Shown: one piece after another, positions 22,196-30,869 of the stretch
Layout of the letters: every line of letters starts with the position of its first letter
Position numbering within the stretch: the first letter of the stretch is position 1
Assembly: GCF_026236535.1 (NCBI RefSeq)
Contig: NZ_JAHTMW010000011.1
Span: 1-64,000 of the forward strand
Direction: 5' to 3'
Source: Streptomyces sp. SKN60
GTDB taxonomy: Bacteria; Actinomycetota; Actinomycetes; Streptomycetales; Streptomycetaceae
DNA: 64,000 nt
The notes under the pieces: generated by a model
What the model was told of the DNA's origin: nothing
Database searches by the model: none
Seen by the model: the letters and a program-made list of their open reading frames with translations, nothing else
Program-made: the position numbers and the translations under genes

Positions 22196-22561
22196 TCAGT
22201 GGGGCTTGTAGTCGTCCCAGAAGGAACCCGTCCGGCGCCTTTCGTACGAGGCTTCAGCCCTCGCCATCCAGGCGTCGATGTCGGCGACCATCGTGGGGAA
22301 CTTCTCCTTGAGAGGCTCGGCCAGTTCGACCAGCTCCTCCCAGGAGTCGGCCAGATAGGTCAGGTTCTCCAGTCCGATCGCGACCTCGACCCGGAACGGG
22401 TCGTCCGACTTCAGCCACGCCTTCCCTGTCTCGAAGATCTCCGCCCCGTCCTTGGGATCGATGATCCAGGACATGGAGAGCAGCTGCTCCGCGACATACC
22501 CAGGGGTGACATTCGGAGCCCTGTGGTCGACGAGGAAGCTCATGACGTCCTCAACCTTCAC
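22196..22561 (-). CDS. Hypothetical protein
   Basis: 121 aa from GTG 22561 (MKVEDVMSFLVDHRAPNV), chosen for the GGAGG 10 nt upstream. It is acidic and helical, with WIIDPKDGAEIFETGKAWLK, GLENLTYLADSWEELVELAE and WMARAEASYERRR. It has no transmembrane segment and looks like a small immunity-type or phage-type cytosolic protein, but no family is recognised. A coding-like fragment (HPSHMFGTMKYTDGRVITPH) lies between it and the TetR gene at 22568-22732. Confidence 0.7.
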   Translation of the reverse strand: MKVEDVMSFLVDHRAPNVTPGYVAEQLLSMSWIIDPKDGAEIFETGKAWLKSDDPFRVEVAIGLENLTYLADSWEELVELAEPLKEKFPTMVADIDAWMARAEASYERRRTGSFWDDYKPH

Positions 22562-22732
22562 TGATCTACAACCTCCGGTACATGCGCCACGCGAACACAC
22601 CCTCGTGCGGTGTGATGACTCGGCCGTCGGTGTACTTCATCGTCCCGAACATGTGGGACGGGTGGACCCCGGCCCCCTCGTCGATCAGTTCGAAGCTTGC
22701 CGCGGCCGGCGCGGTGCGGTGGGCGGGTCCGC

Positions 22733-23311
22733 TCACGCGCTCGTTGGTGTCGTGCGCAAGCCTTCGAGGAGGGTGGCGAGGTAGCGGTGTGCGGTGTCGG
22801 CCCGGTCGGCGGGGGTGCCGCCGTGGACGTTCGCGGCGTGGGCGATGCCGCACATGAGCGGGACGAGGTCGGCGGCGGCGAGGTCGGGGCGGACCGCTCC
22901 GGCATCGCGGGCCCGGGCGAGGAGGGTGGCGCCGGCCGACGCCAGTGACTCCTTGAGTTCCGTGGTGCGCGGCACGGCGTCCGTGGCCGCCGCGGCGACG
23001 GGGGGCAGGGCGGCGTCGGCGACCTGCGCCTCGACGGTGTGGAAGAGGAAGCCCGTCAGGCCGCGCCAGGGGTCGGCATCGGTCAGCGCCTGCCGGCCGT
23101 GGGCGGCCAGGGCCTCCAGGCACGGCGCAGCGACGGTCTCCAGCAGCGCCTCGGGCGTGGCGAAGTGCCGGTAGACGGTGCCGACCCCGAGTCCTGCCCG
23201 GCGTGCGACGTCGTTGAGCTGCAGTGGTGTGCCCTCGTCGACCAGGCCGCGGGCGACGGAGACGATCCGCTGCCAGTTGCGGGCCGCGTCCTTGCGTAGA
23301 GGCGTCGTCAT
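22733..23311 (-). CDS. TetR-family transcriptional repressor
   Basis: 192 aa. The N-terminal helix-turn-helix LQLNDVARRAGLGVGTVYRH at about residues 31-50 is typical of TetR repressors, followed by FATPEALLETV. The C-terminal ligand domain is helical and Ala-rich. It lies 83 nt downstream of a short-chain dehydrogenase on the same strand. Three copies of the palindrome CGGAT-N5-ATCCG occur at 23326, 24310 and 24351, before each gene, which suggests it represses both itself and the dehydrogenase. Confidence 0.85.
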   Translation of the reverse strand: MTTPLRKDAARNWQRIVSVARGLVDEGTPLQLNDVARRAGLGVGTVYRHFATPEALLETVAAPCLEALAAHGRQALTDADPWRGLTGFLFHTVEAQVADAALPPVAAAATDAVPRTTELKESLASAGATLLARARDAGAVRPDLAAADLVPLMCGIAHAANVHGGTPADRADTAHRYLATLLEGLRTTPTSA

Positions 23312-23325
23312 GAGGCCATGCTAAT

Positions 23326-23340
23326 CGGATGGTTCATCCG
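23326..23340. promoter_or_regulatory. Candidate TetR operator 1
   Basis: The perfect palindrome CGGAT-GGTTC-ATCCG lies 15 nt upstream of the TetR start. It shares both arms with the sites at 24310 and 24351. Confidence 0.65.
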
Positions 23341-23394
23341 GATGGTTCCGCCCTGCCGCCCGGTACCCGCGGCGCCGCGCCGCGCGTACGACGT

Positions 23395-24285
23395 TCAGGC
23401 GGGGGTGAGCGGCGCGTGCCGTTCGCTGAGTCGGCGTACGGCTTCGGCGACGCGGGGGTCGGCCGCCGCCCGGTGCGGGGCGACCGGGTGCGCCCGGGCG
23501 CCGATGACGATGCCGGTTCGACCCGTCAACGTCTCGTTGGTGGCGGCCGTGATGGAGGGCCTGGCTGCCGCGGACGCCGGATGCGAGGTCGAGCGCTCGA
23601 ATGTGCGGCGCACCAGGGGCCAGAGCAGCCGCAGGGCGGGCGAGACGATCTTCGGGTCGGTCATGGTGCCGTTGGTCATGTCGGTCGCGGCCCCTCCGGG
23701 GTCGGCGGCGAAGACCGAGACGCCGGTGCCGTCCAGCCGGTCTGCCAGGTCCAAGGTGTAGGCCAGGTTGGCGAGCTTGGCGCGGCCGTACCAGTGGAAG
23801 CCGTAGTAGCCGCCCGGCGGCTCGACGGCGTCGAACACGCGCTTGGCCACGGCGACCGCGCCCGACGTCACGTTCACGATCCTGCTCGGCGCACCGGCCG
23901 TGAGTGTGGGCAGCAGCAGTTCGGTCAGCAGGTAGGGCGAGAGGTGGTTGACGACGAACGACGCCTCGACACCGCCGAGGGTCTGGCGCTCGGGGAACAT
24001 CGCCCCGACGTTGTTGACCAGCACCGTCAGCGGTTCTCCCGAGGCGGCGTGGTCGGCCGCGATCGTCCGGGCGAGTGCACGCACCTGGTCGAGCGAGGCG
24101 AGGTCCGCGGGCAGGAAGCGGGCCGGGTGCACCGGGCCCGTCGCGTTGATCCGCCGGGCGGCCCTGGCTCCCCGTCCGGCGTCGCGCCCGATCACCGTGA
24201 CCGCGAACCCGGCGGCGGCCAGCCCCAGCGCCGTCTGAAGGCCGATGCCCCCTGTTCCGGCCGTGACCACTGCTGTCTTCTCCAT
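23395..24285 (-). CDS. Short-chain dehydrogenase/reductase
   Basis: 296 aa from ATG 24285 after GGAGGAG. The NAD(P)-binding motif TAGTGGIG is at about residues 8-15, VLVNNVGAMFPE follows, and the catalytic region reads VNVTSGA...YGFHWYGRAKLANL with the Y-x-x-x-K pair. It resembles the retinol-dehydrogenase-like classical SDRs. The substrate is unknown. The gene is likely controlled by the adjacent TetR protein through the operators at 24310-24324 and 24351-24365. Confidence 0.85.
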   Translation of the reverse strand: MEKTAVVTAGTGGIGLQTALGLAAAGFAVTVIGRDAGRGARAARRINATGPVHPARFLPADLASLDQVRALARTIAADHAASGEPLTVLVNNVGAMFPERQTLGGVEASFVVNHLSPYLLTELLLPTLTAGAPSRIVNVTSGAVAVAKRVFDAVEPPGGYYGFHWYGRAKLANLAYTLDLADRLDGTGVSVFAADPGGAATDMTNGTMTDPKIVSPALRLLWPLVRRTFERSTSHPASAAARPSITAATNETLTGRTGIVIGARAHPVAPHRAAADPRVAEAVRRLSERHAPLTPA

Positions 24286-24309
24286 GTACTCCTCCACCAG
24301 GCAGCCAAT

Positions 24310-24324
24310 CGGATAGATCATCCG
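24310..24324. promoter_or_regulatory. Candidate TetR operator 2
   Basis: The perfect palindrome CGGAT-AGATC-ATCCG lies 25 nt upstream of the dehydrogenase start. Confidence 0.65.
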
Positions 24325-24350
24325 CTTAGTCCCGGACGGTAGCACACATA

Positions 24351-24365
24351 CGGATGAACTATCCG
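24351..24365. promoter_or_regulatory. Candidate TetR operator 3
   Basis: The perfect palindrome CGGAT-GAACT-ATCCG lies 41 bp (about four helical turns) from operator 2, which would favour cooperative or side-by-side binding. Confidence 0.65.
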
Positions 24366-24429
24366 GTTGAGCTTCGGCGGCAGCGACAGTCCGCCCGCGG
24401 CAGGAGACAGACGGACGCCCGGGGAATCA

Positions 24430-24680
24430 CGCGACGTCGGCCCCGGAAAATCGCGTGACCGTCGACAACGGGTTTCGCCGCGGCCGGCACCCTCGATCCC
24501 GAGGCGGCAGTGGGCGCAGATGCCGGGCGCGGACCAGCGCAGCGAGGTCGGCCAGGACAGCGCGCCGGGCGGTGTCGTAGGTGATCGCGGCGCTGCCGAC
24601 CAGGACATCGAGGCGCCCGAACCCCGCCCCCACGCTGCGCACAAGGGCACGCACGGACACGGCCGGCATCTGCCACAACC
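24430..24680 (-). pseudogene. Fragment of a short-chain dehydrogenase
   Basis: The minus strand encodes VRALVRSVGAGFGRLDVLVG then SAAITYDTARRAVLADLAAL, matching the central strand of SDR enzymes (G-R-L-D-V-L-V-N-x-A). The rest of the gene is missing. It lies between the dehydrogenase promoter and a decayed CRISPR array. Confidence 0.4.
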
Positions 24681-24796
24681 AGCCGGCGCAGCAGCAACCC
24701 GCCGGGCACTCCCGGAGCCACGCCGGCCACAGCAACAACATTCCTCCGCACAGCCGCACCCACAATGCCCGACCCCGACCGGCACTTGGGGCGCCG

Positions 24797-25125
24797 GGGC
24801 ATCCCCCGCGGGCGCGGGGAACGGTACCGGTCCTCGGTCGCCCCGCCGAAGAAGTCGGGGCGACCCCCGCGTAAGCGGGGAGCAGCCCGGGCCATGCCTG
24901 CGGATGTCCACGACGTCGGGGCCATCCCCGCAAGCGCGGAAAGCAGTCGGCGCCGCCGTGCCGCTGAACGCGGCGCCGGTGGTCTCCCCACGGGCACGGG
25001 GAACAGCCGACCGGCGGCACGCTCCCGGCCGCCGGTCAGGGACCATCCGCGAACACGGGAAACAGGCGTTCTTCAGGAGCAGGCGGGGCGCCGCCGGGGC
25101 CATCCCCGCCAACGCTGATAACCCC
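24797..25125 (-). CRISPR. Decayed canonical type I-E array, about six repeats, no cas genes
   Basis: Repeat-like units (plus strand ATCCCCGCNNNNGCGGGGAG-CAG) occur with a period close to 61 nt near 24797, 24858, 24919, 24980, 25041 and 25098. Each differs at several positions, for example GCGGAAAGCAG in the third and GGGAAACAG in the fifth. The orientation corresponds to minus-strand transcription. The A+T-richer 25130-25260 on the right would be the leader side. The number of mismatches suggests a long-inactive array. Confidence 0.75.
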
Positions 25126-25587
25126 ACCTGCCAGACCGCAAAAGCAGCCCTGACCAGCACAAACGCACACCAAGCCATTACACGCCAGAACTACCTACAA
25201 CAAACCCACCCGCCCTCAACACAAAACACATAACCCCAGACCAGCCCACACCCCACACACCAACAAACCCCCACTCAGCGGCAGCACATCGGCGAGTCCG
25301 CCTAATTCCTCACAGTCGACGGCCCCGTCGCCGCCAGCCCGTACACCGCAGGCGCTCGGCATGAGCGAGAAGGTCGCCGTGGCCAAGTTCGCCCTCTGCG
25401 GGCCCGCGAACGTCTCGAACTGCTCCGCCCGTACGGAGACGCACTGCTGTTGCTGTCCTGGCCGACGATCGCGAGGTTACGGCCGACCTTCTCGCGCTGG
25501 CTGGCCGGACGACTTTCCTGAGACGCTGTTGCCGCGGACCACGATTGGGCGCGTTCCTGCGTTCCACCGTGCCCTGCGTAGTCTGCG
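25126..25587. other. Non-coding stretch, leader-like then coding remnants
   Basis: 25130-25290 is unusually rich in A and C, lacks open frames and adjoins the decayed array. 25360-25540 holds a plus-strand coding-like remnant (MSEKVAVAKFALCGPANVSN, later ARLRPTFSRWLAG in another frame), too broken to name. Confidence 0.4.
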
Positions 25588-26400
25588 TCAGGCGTCGTCG
25601 CCCGCGAGATTCAGCTGCATCCGGGTCTCGTGGAAGTGCTCCCAGTCCATGACCAGGCGGAAGCGCCGGTGTGCCTCCAGGCGTTCCGCGTCGGCCGGCT
25701 CCTGGCCGCGATACACCTGGGCCTCCCCGGACTCCGCGAGCTCCGCCAGGGCGAGGCGGACATCGTTGGCGTCCTGGCTGGTGGCGGCCGCCAGCCGGTC
25801 CAAGGAGGTAAGGATTTCTTGCGGTTCACCCAGATCGTTGACCAGGTGGTTGATGAGGGTGTTGACGAGCGGGTCGGTGCGCATCGTCCAGCGGATCTTG
25901 TCGAGCCGCTTGGTGATTTCGGTGTCCAGGGGCAGCAGGTCGCCGGGCAGCGGCAGCGCGGTGGGCATCGACCACCGGGTGCCCTCCGGCGTCTCCTCGC
26001 GGCTCGCCAGGCCCCATGTCAGGTAGAGCTCGGACAGTTCCCGCACCGTTTTGGGTACTGGGAAGCCGGCGGCCGTCAGCATGGCGCTGAACTTCTCCCA
26101 GCGGCTCGCCTCGCACGCCTCTCGGCCCTCTGGCGCTTCCTCGTAGTCCCACTCCTCATCGGGCCATGAGAACGTGAGCGCACCATCGAGATCGCCGCCG
26201 ATCATGTCCCAGTGGCCGCCGAAGATCTCCTGCAGCAGGTCGTCCAGGGAGCCGGTGAAGCCGGGCTGGCTCGCGGTCCCGATCAGCATGGTCAGCGGGA
26301 AGCCCTGGCGGGGCAGGACGTGGTCCCACCCTGACACCCACCAGTCGTTGTGCATCGCCATGTCCCGGCGCGGGCCGGATACAGACGGGTTCTCAGTCAT
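25588..26400 (-). CDS. Hypothetical protein, DUF6042-like
   Basis: 270 aa, acidic. It reads MAMHNDWWVSGWDHVLPRQG, LTMLIGTASQPGFTGSLDDL, LTFSWPDEEWDYEEAPEG and ends HETRMQLNLAGDDA. The arrangement resembles the Streptomyces DUF6042 proteins as I remember them, but I cannot confirm this. The middle third (TKRLDKIRWTMRTDPLVNTL then LTSLDRLAAATSQDANDVRL) looks like a winged-helix module. No signal peptide. It stands alone between IS remnants. Confidence 0.65.
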   Translation of the reverse strand: MTENPSVSGPRRDMAMHNDWWVSGWDHVLPRQGFPLTMLIGTASQPGFTGSLDDLLQEIFGGHWDMIGGDLDGALTFSWPDEEWDYEEAPEGREACEASRWEKFSAMLTAAGFPVPKTVRELSELYLTWGLASREETPEGTRWSMPTALPLPGDLLPLDTEITKRLDKIRWTMRTDPLVNTLINHLVNDLGEPQEILTSLDRLAAATSQDANDVRLALAELAESGEAQVYRGQEPADAERLEAHRRFRLVMDWEHFHETRMQLNLAGDDA

Positions 26401-26900
26401 CCGCAGCTCTTCCTCGAAAACGGCCGGACGCCCGCAGCGTACGCACTGAAACGCGGCACGTGCTCACGGGCGTCCGACCCAGGCTTGATGGTCGAGGGCA
26501 ACGCGCAGTTGCTCGTGTAGGCGGCCGCCAGAACACCGACGCGGGTTCGGGCCCTCACGGACCGCTGCCAGAGCTCCGACATCCCCCCCTCTTGCGGCAT
26601 GGTGAAGCCTGTCAACGGTCGCTGAAGGCGCCTTAGACCCGGAACGGCTGCCCTTCGCCGTTGCATGGGTGTCATGCTTCGCACTCCTGCGCAGGACGCT
26701 CGTCGTCGAACCAATCAAAAGGAAGTCATTCCAGGAGCCATAGAGCCCTTTCCAACCTGATGGCGCGGCAGGTTGGTTGTGCGGCCCGGGCTTTTGACGT
26801 CGCGAAGCTCCTGGTAGACGGGTTCACGACCAAGATCGCCCGTATGCACCAGGAGCTTCGTGCGCTTGTCTGCCCATCCGCGATTGATCTGCCAGTACGA
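26401..26900. other. Gap without a supported gene
   Basis: Short frames only. The minus-strand frame at 26715-26915 (MDTAGSYWQINRGWADKRTK) has some protein-like character but no ribosome binding site. Composition drops slightly around 26700-26760, before an IS fragment. Confidence 0.35.
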
Positions 26901-26925
26901 GCCTGCGGTATCCAACCCGTCACCT

Positions 26926-27178
26926 GTCAGCCCACCGCAAGCGCACCGGCAGCCGGTGGCGCCGACTCACGACTGGACACCAAGCCCTGCTCGCCCTCGC
27001 TTACCTGCGCTGCGGGAACACCTACGCCCAACTCGCCGCGGGATTCGGGGCCGGCATCGCCACGGTGTATCGGTACATCCGGGAGGCCGTCGAGGTCCTG
27101 GCCGCGCGGGCACCCAGCCTCACCGATGCCGTCCTCCCGGAGCCGGCGCTGCGCCTGGCCAGCGACGATCTTGGATGA
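26926..27178 (+). pseudogene. N-terminal fragment of an IS5-type transposase (HTH_Tnp_4)
   Basis: The frame HRKRTGSRWRRLTTGHQALL then ALAYLRCGNTYAQLAAGFGA and ATVYRYIREAVEVLAARAPS is the helix-turn-helix region of DDE_Tnp_4-type transposases. It ends at TGA 27176-27178 after RLASDDLG, before any catalytic residue. It is only a remnant. Confidence 0.6.
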
Positions 27179-27222
27179 CGGGCGGCGGAGAGGAGGCGGT
27201 CGGGGTCTCGTCGCCGCGCGGC

Positions 27223-27843
27223 TCAGCTTTCGTGTGCCCCTGCTGCGGCGGCGGGGTGTTCCGGGGGTTCGGTGACGGACACCTGGGCGGGGCGGAGCAG
27301 GCGGGTGCCCAGCTGGTAGCCGGGGCGGAGGACGGCGGTGCAGACGGGTGTGTCGACGTCGTCGGAGATCTCGTGGTCGACGGCTTCGTGGCGGGCCGGG
27401 TCGAAGGGCTCTCCCGGCGTGCCTGTGCGCTCCAGGCCGAGGCCCGCGAGTGTCTCCTCCAGGGCCTCCGCCACGGCCCACAGGCCACCGTTCACCTCGC
27501 CGAGGCTACGGGCCCGGTCGATGGCGTCGAGTATGGGCAGGAGGCTTTCGAGGACCTTGGCGGTGGCGATCTCGTTCACGGCCTCCTGGTCGTGCCGTAC
27601 GCGCTTGCGGTAGTTCTCGTACTCCGCCTGTACGCGCTGCAGGTCGGCGGTGCGCTCGGCGAGCTCGGCTTCCAGGACGCCGGCCCGGTCCGGTGGCTCC
27701 AGCACGTGCTCGCCGCCTTCGCGCTCCGGTGGGATCTCGTCGGGTTCCCGCAGCTGGAGGGTCTCCGGGTCGATCCGCCGCCGGTCGTGAACGACCACCT
27801 CGGGGCGCTGCTCTTTCGGGTTGGGTGTGTCCGGCCGGGTCAT
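27223..27843 (-). CDS. grpE: GrpE-type nucleotide exchange factor
   Basis: 206 aa from ATG 27843 after GGGAGGA. It has an acidic, disordered N-terminus, a coiled-coil helix (LEAELAERTADLQRVQAEYE then NYRKRVRHDQEAVNEIATAK), the conserved LLPILDAIDRA, and the C-terminal beta domain with GEPFDPARHEAV and VCTAVLRPGYQLGTRLLRPA. GrpE releases ADP from DnaK. The probable partner DnaK is encoded at 33165-35024. It ends in an Ala-rich tail. It is likely a second, non-housekeeping grpE because it is not beside dnaK-dnaJ. Confidence 0.88.
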   Translation of the reverse strand: MTRPDTPNPKEQRPEVVVHDRRRIDPETLQLREPDEIPPEREGGEHVLEPPDRAGVLEAELAERTADLQRVQAEYENYRKRVRHDQEAVNEIATAKVLESLLPILDAIDRARSLGEVNGGLWAVAEALEETLAGLGLERTGTPGEPFDPARHEAVDHEISDDVDTPVCTAVLRPGYQLGTRLLRPAQVSVTEPPEHPAAAAGAHES

Positions 27844-28193
27844 GACGTTCCTCCCATCGGCTCCCCTTGATGGGCGCGTTCCCGTACGACGTACCGCTAT
27901 GCCCGGCCTAGTGAGCGGCCCCCGCCCGGGCAGTCGAAGGGGAGAAAACCGCTGCCCGATGGCCTTGTGAGCTGGCGTGATCATGGCGAGTGACGTAGGC
28001 CCTCCGACGCGTCCCGTCCCGCCGGATCCCGCGGACCTGTCGGAGCCCGGCTGCCATGGGCACGCCGCCCAATGATCCGGTTCCGCCGAGTCCTACACCG
28101 GCGCCGGGCCCGGGTCCGGGTCCGCAGCCGGGGCCTGTTCCCGGCCCGGTGCCCGCGCCGGAGCCGGTCACCCGACCCGGCCGGGGCGTGTCG
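27844..28193. other. Proline-rich coding remnant and spacer
   Basis: Plus-strand frames MASDVGPPTRPVPPDPADLS (from 27983) and PVPPSPTPAPGPGPGPQPGP (from about 28080) look like two parts of one short proline-rich gene split by a frameshift near 28055. No stop is found before the frame runs antisense into the next gene. Function unknown. Confidence 0.3.
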
Positions 28194-29015
28194 TCAGGAC
28201 GTGACGGATGCGTCAGGGACCGCGAAATGCGGTGTGGTGGGCGACTCGTCGAGGGTGAACAGGGCGCCGTCCGGGTCACGTACAGTCGCCTGGCGTTCGC
28301 CGGCGGGCCAGAGCCCGTTCTGGACGGGGGTGCCGCCGTTCTCGACGGCCGTCGCGGTGGCCTCCTTCAGCGAGGGGACCTTGAAGTGGACCAGCCAGCG
28401 CGGTCGCCGCTGCGGCTTGGTGGCGGCTTCCTCGACGGTGTTGAGGCGGGCCACTGCTTCGCCGTCGCGCCGCAGGACGACTTGATCGTCCTCGTACGCG
28501 ATGTCGCAGCAGCCCACGCCTTGGGCGGCGGTCCAGTCGAGGACCTCACCGTAGAAGAGGGCGGCGTCGAACGCGTTTCTGGTGTGCAGCTCCAGCCACG
28601 CGGGCGCCGGTTCGTCGCCGACCCGCCAGTCGGACAGGACCCGTCCCTCCCAGATCCCGAAGGTCGCGCCCTCGCGGTCGGCGACCAGGGCCGCGCGGCC
28701 GCTGGGCGGGTAGCGGACGGGGCCGACGCCGATCGTGCCACCGCGCTCGCGTACCCGGGCCACCGCGTCGTCGGCGTCGGCGACGGCGAAGTACGGCGTC
28801 CAGGCGACGGGCACCGCGAGTTCACCGGCCACGGCCGCGATGCCGGCCACCGGCGTTCCCTCCGCCTCGGCGACCGAGAACGCCTGGCCGAGCGTTCCCT
28901 GGCGGAACGACCAGCCCAGCACGGCCCCGTAGAACTGCTCGGCGGTGCTCCGGTCGCGTGCCTCCAGGCTGAGCCAGCACGGCGCGCCGATCAGATCGGC
29001 TGTGACGAGGACCAT
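28194..29015 (-). CDS. Two-domain VOC family protein
   Basis: 273 aa with two VOC modules. The first starts GAPCWLSLEARDRSTAEQFY and GAVLGWSF; the second starts PAPAWLELHTRNAFDAALFY and GEVLDWTA. Each ends with a D-R-E-G/D-P-D-G type strand (VADREGATFGIWEG, VRDPDGALFTLDES). Related actinobacterial proteins are annotated as hydrolases or glyoxalase-like. The metal and substrate are not readable. It lies within the stress cluster but need not belong to it. Confidence 0.82.
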   Translation of the reverse strand: MVLVTADLIGAPCWLSLEARDRSTAEQFYGAVLGWSFRQGTLGQAFSVAEAEGTPVAGIAAVAGELAVPVAWTPYFAVADADDAVARVRERGGTIGVGPVRYPPSGRAALVADREGATFGIWEGRVLSDWRVGDEPAPAWLELHTRNAFDAALFYGEVLDWTAAQGVGCCDIAYEDDQVVLRRDGEAVARLNTVEEAATKPQRRPRWLVHFKVPSLKEATATAVENGGTPVQNGLWPAGERQATVRDPDGALFTLDESPTTPHFAVPDASVTS

Positions 29016-29054
29016 GGAGGACCTCCTTCCCCTGGACAGTTCGCCAGGATGCCG

Positions 29055-29450
29055 TCACCGGTCATGGTGCGTCGGTCGGCCGAAGAGTTCGTCGTAGCCC
29101 GGGGGCAGTTGCGTCAGGATGCGGTGGGTGAGGTCTGCTCCGGCAGCGTCCGCCGCCACGCTGAGCACGGCGCCGATGTCCCACCGGGCGGTCTCATTGG
29201 TGGCTCCGTCGATCCATGCGGCGGTGGCGCGCACGAAGCGCTCGGGAGCCAGGGGCTCGGCGGCTTGGAGAGGGTTGAGCAGGATCAGCGCGTAGGTCTC
29301 GGGGAGCCGTGCGGCGAGTTCGGTGCGTTCGCCGCCGACCAGATGGGCTCCGAGCAGCGCGAAGACCACGCGAGCCGCCCGGTCGGCCTCGTCGTCGGTG
29401 TCGTACTCTCCGCGTTCCCGGACTTCCTTGAGGAACACGTCCATCAGCAT
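29055..29450 (-). CDS. DUF2267 family protein
   Basis: 131 aa from ATG 29450. It shows the DUF2267 pattern: an early FLKEVRERGEYDTDDEADRA, then ARVVFALLGAHLVGGERTEL and AARLPETYALILL, and a late LTHRILTQLPPGYDELFG. Such proteins are small, helical and often sit in stress or redox clusters; their function is unknown. The longer upstream frame is out of character and lacks a ribosome binding site. Confidence 0.8.
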   Translation of the reverse strand: MLMDVFLKEVRERGEYDTDDEADRAARVVFALLGAHLVGGERTELAARLPETYALILLNPLQAAEPLAPERFVRATAAWIDGATNETARWDIGAVLSVAADAAGADLTHRILTQLPPGYDELFGRPTHHDR

Positions 29451-29562
29451 CGGTTCCGTCCCGTCGTCGGAGGAGGGAAGGGGGTGGGTGGATGCGGAAG
29501 GCGGGGCCGGAAAGGGGAGGATCCGCGCCCCGCCCTCCGTGCAGAGCCGGCTGCGGCTCGTC

Positions 29563-29994
29563 TCAGCTGCTGATCTCCTTGCGGTCGCCCCGGTTTTCGA
29601 TGGTGACCTTGCGGGGCTTGGCGTGTTCGGCGATCGGAATGCGCAGGGTGAGGACACCTGCGTCGTAATCGGCGGCGATGTGCTCGGTGTCGAGGGTGTC
29701 GGCCAGCATGACCTGGCGGGAGAAGACACCCAGTGGCCGCTCGGAGAGCTCCATCTGGACGTCGTCAGCCTCCACCGCCGGCCGCCGCTCGGCCTTCACG
29801 GTCAGCATGTTCCGCTCGACGTCGATGTCGATCGCGTCCGTGGCCACGCCGGGCAGGTCGAAGGCGACGACGTATTCGTCACCCTTCCGGTAGGCGTCCA
29901 TCGGCATCGCGGACGGCCTCGACCAGGTGCCCGGGGTCAGCAGCCGCTCGGTGAGCCGGTCGAGCTCGCGGAACGGGTCGGTGCGCATCAGCAT
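29563..29994 (-). CDS. Hsp20/alpha-crystallin small heat-shock protein
   Basis: 143 aa from ATG 29994 after GGAGG. It opens MRTDPFRELDRLTERLLTPG. The alpha-crystallin domain follows with DEYVVAFDLPGV, DVERNMLTVKAERR and FSRQVMLADTLD, then the diagnostic ADYDAGVLTLRIPI and the C-terminal PRKVTIE. It is an ATP-independent holdase corresponding to actinobacterial Hsp18. It is divergent from the regulator at 30120-30869, with a perfect palindrome between them. Confidence 0.9.
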   Translation of the reverse strand: MLMRTDPFRELDRLTERLLTPGTWSRPSAMPMDAYRKGDEYVVAFDLPGVATDAIDIDVERNMLTVKAERRPAVEADDVQMELSERPLGVFSRQVMLADTLDTEHIAADYDAGVLTLRIPIAEHAKPRKVTIENRGDRKEISS

Positions 29995-30060
29995 CAAGAA
30001 CACCTCCAGTCGGTTCAGTCGTCCTCTATTGAGGCTTTTCACCTGATTCCGGTGTAGCAT

Positions 30061-30077
30061 GTCATCAATCTGATGAC
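30061..30077. promoter_or_regulatory. Palindromic operator between hsp20 and its divergent regulator
   Basis: GTCATCA-ATC-TGATGAC is a perfect 7+3+7 palindrome. It lies 66 nt upstream of the hsp20 start and 43 nt upstream of the regulator start, in an A+T-richer interval, so one bound dimer could control both promoters. Confidence 0.6.
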
Positions 30078-30119
30078 AAGAGAAATTGTCGTCGAAAAGG
30101 TGACCAATCGGAAGAGCTC

Positions 30120-30869
30120 ATGGCCATGACTGCGAGTGACCGGAGTGGTGAGCGCCGCCGGCGCGGCGGGAGCGCGCCGGGCAGGGCGGTCGGCGGGCTT
30201 GGCGACGTGCGTCCGGGACCGAAATCGCTCCTCGCCGCCACCGAGGCACTCGACGTCATCAGCGCGGCCCTGCGTACGGCACGCGCCGCCACCCCGGACG
30301 CCATCGGCCGCGCGTCGGCCGAGGACGAGCTCGTCGGCGACGGGCCGGATCGGGCGCTGGCCTCGCTTCTGCTGCTGCGCGAGGTGCGCGACGAGCTCGG
30401 AAGCTGGGAATCGGGGCTCATCGAAGAGGCCCGCCGGACCGGCGCCAGCTGGGCGGAGCTGGCGCACCCGCTCGGCGTGGCCAGCCGGCAGGCCGCGGAG
30501 CGTCGTTATCTGCGGCTCCGTCCGGGCACCGCCGGAAGCACCGCCGAGCAGCGCGTCCAGGCGACCCGCGACCGGCGGGCCGCCGACCGGGCGGTCGTCG
30601 CCTGGGCCCGTGGCCACGCGGCCGACCTGCGCCGCCTCGCCGGCCAGATCACCGTCCTGACCGGCCTCCCCGAGGAGGCCCGGGCGATCCTCGCCGAGCT
30701 CGACCGCGCCCTCGGCGAGGACGACGCCGCCGTGCTCGTCGCCCCGCTGACCGGCGCCCGGGAGCACTTGCGTGCCACCCGCCCGGACCTCGCCGAGAAC
30801 ATCGACAGCCTCGTGCTCCGCGCGGAGCAGCTCCGCCGCGACAGCGCGTATCAGCGCCGTACAGCCTGA
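30120..30869 (+). CDS. Probable Hsp18/Hsp20-linked DNA-binding regulator
   Basis: 249 aa. After a basic start, GPKSLLAATEALDVISAALR leads to a helix-turn-helix-like stretch LIEEARRTGASWAELAHPLG and VASRQAAERRYLRLRPG, resembling sigma region 4-type modules. The C-terminal half is helical (LRRLAGQITVLTGLPEEARA). I recall similar Streptomyces proteins beside hsp18 genes being called HSP18 transcriptional regulators. Autoregulation through the palindrome at 30061-30077 is inferred. Confidence 0.7.
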   Translation: MAMTASDRSGERRRRGGSAPGRAVGGLGDVRPGPKSLLAATEALDVISAALRTARAATPDAIGRASAEDELVGDGPDRALASLLLLREVRDELGSWESGLIEEARRTGASWAELAHPLGVASRQAAERRYLRLRPGTAGSTAEQRVQATRDRRAADRAVVAWARGHAADLRRLAGQITVLTGLPEEARAILAELDRALGEDDAAVLVAPLTGAREHLRATRPDLAENIDSLVLRAEQLRRDSAYQRRTA

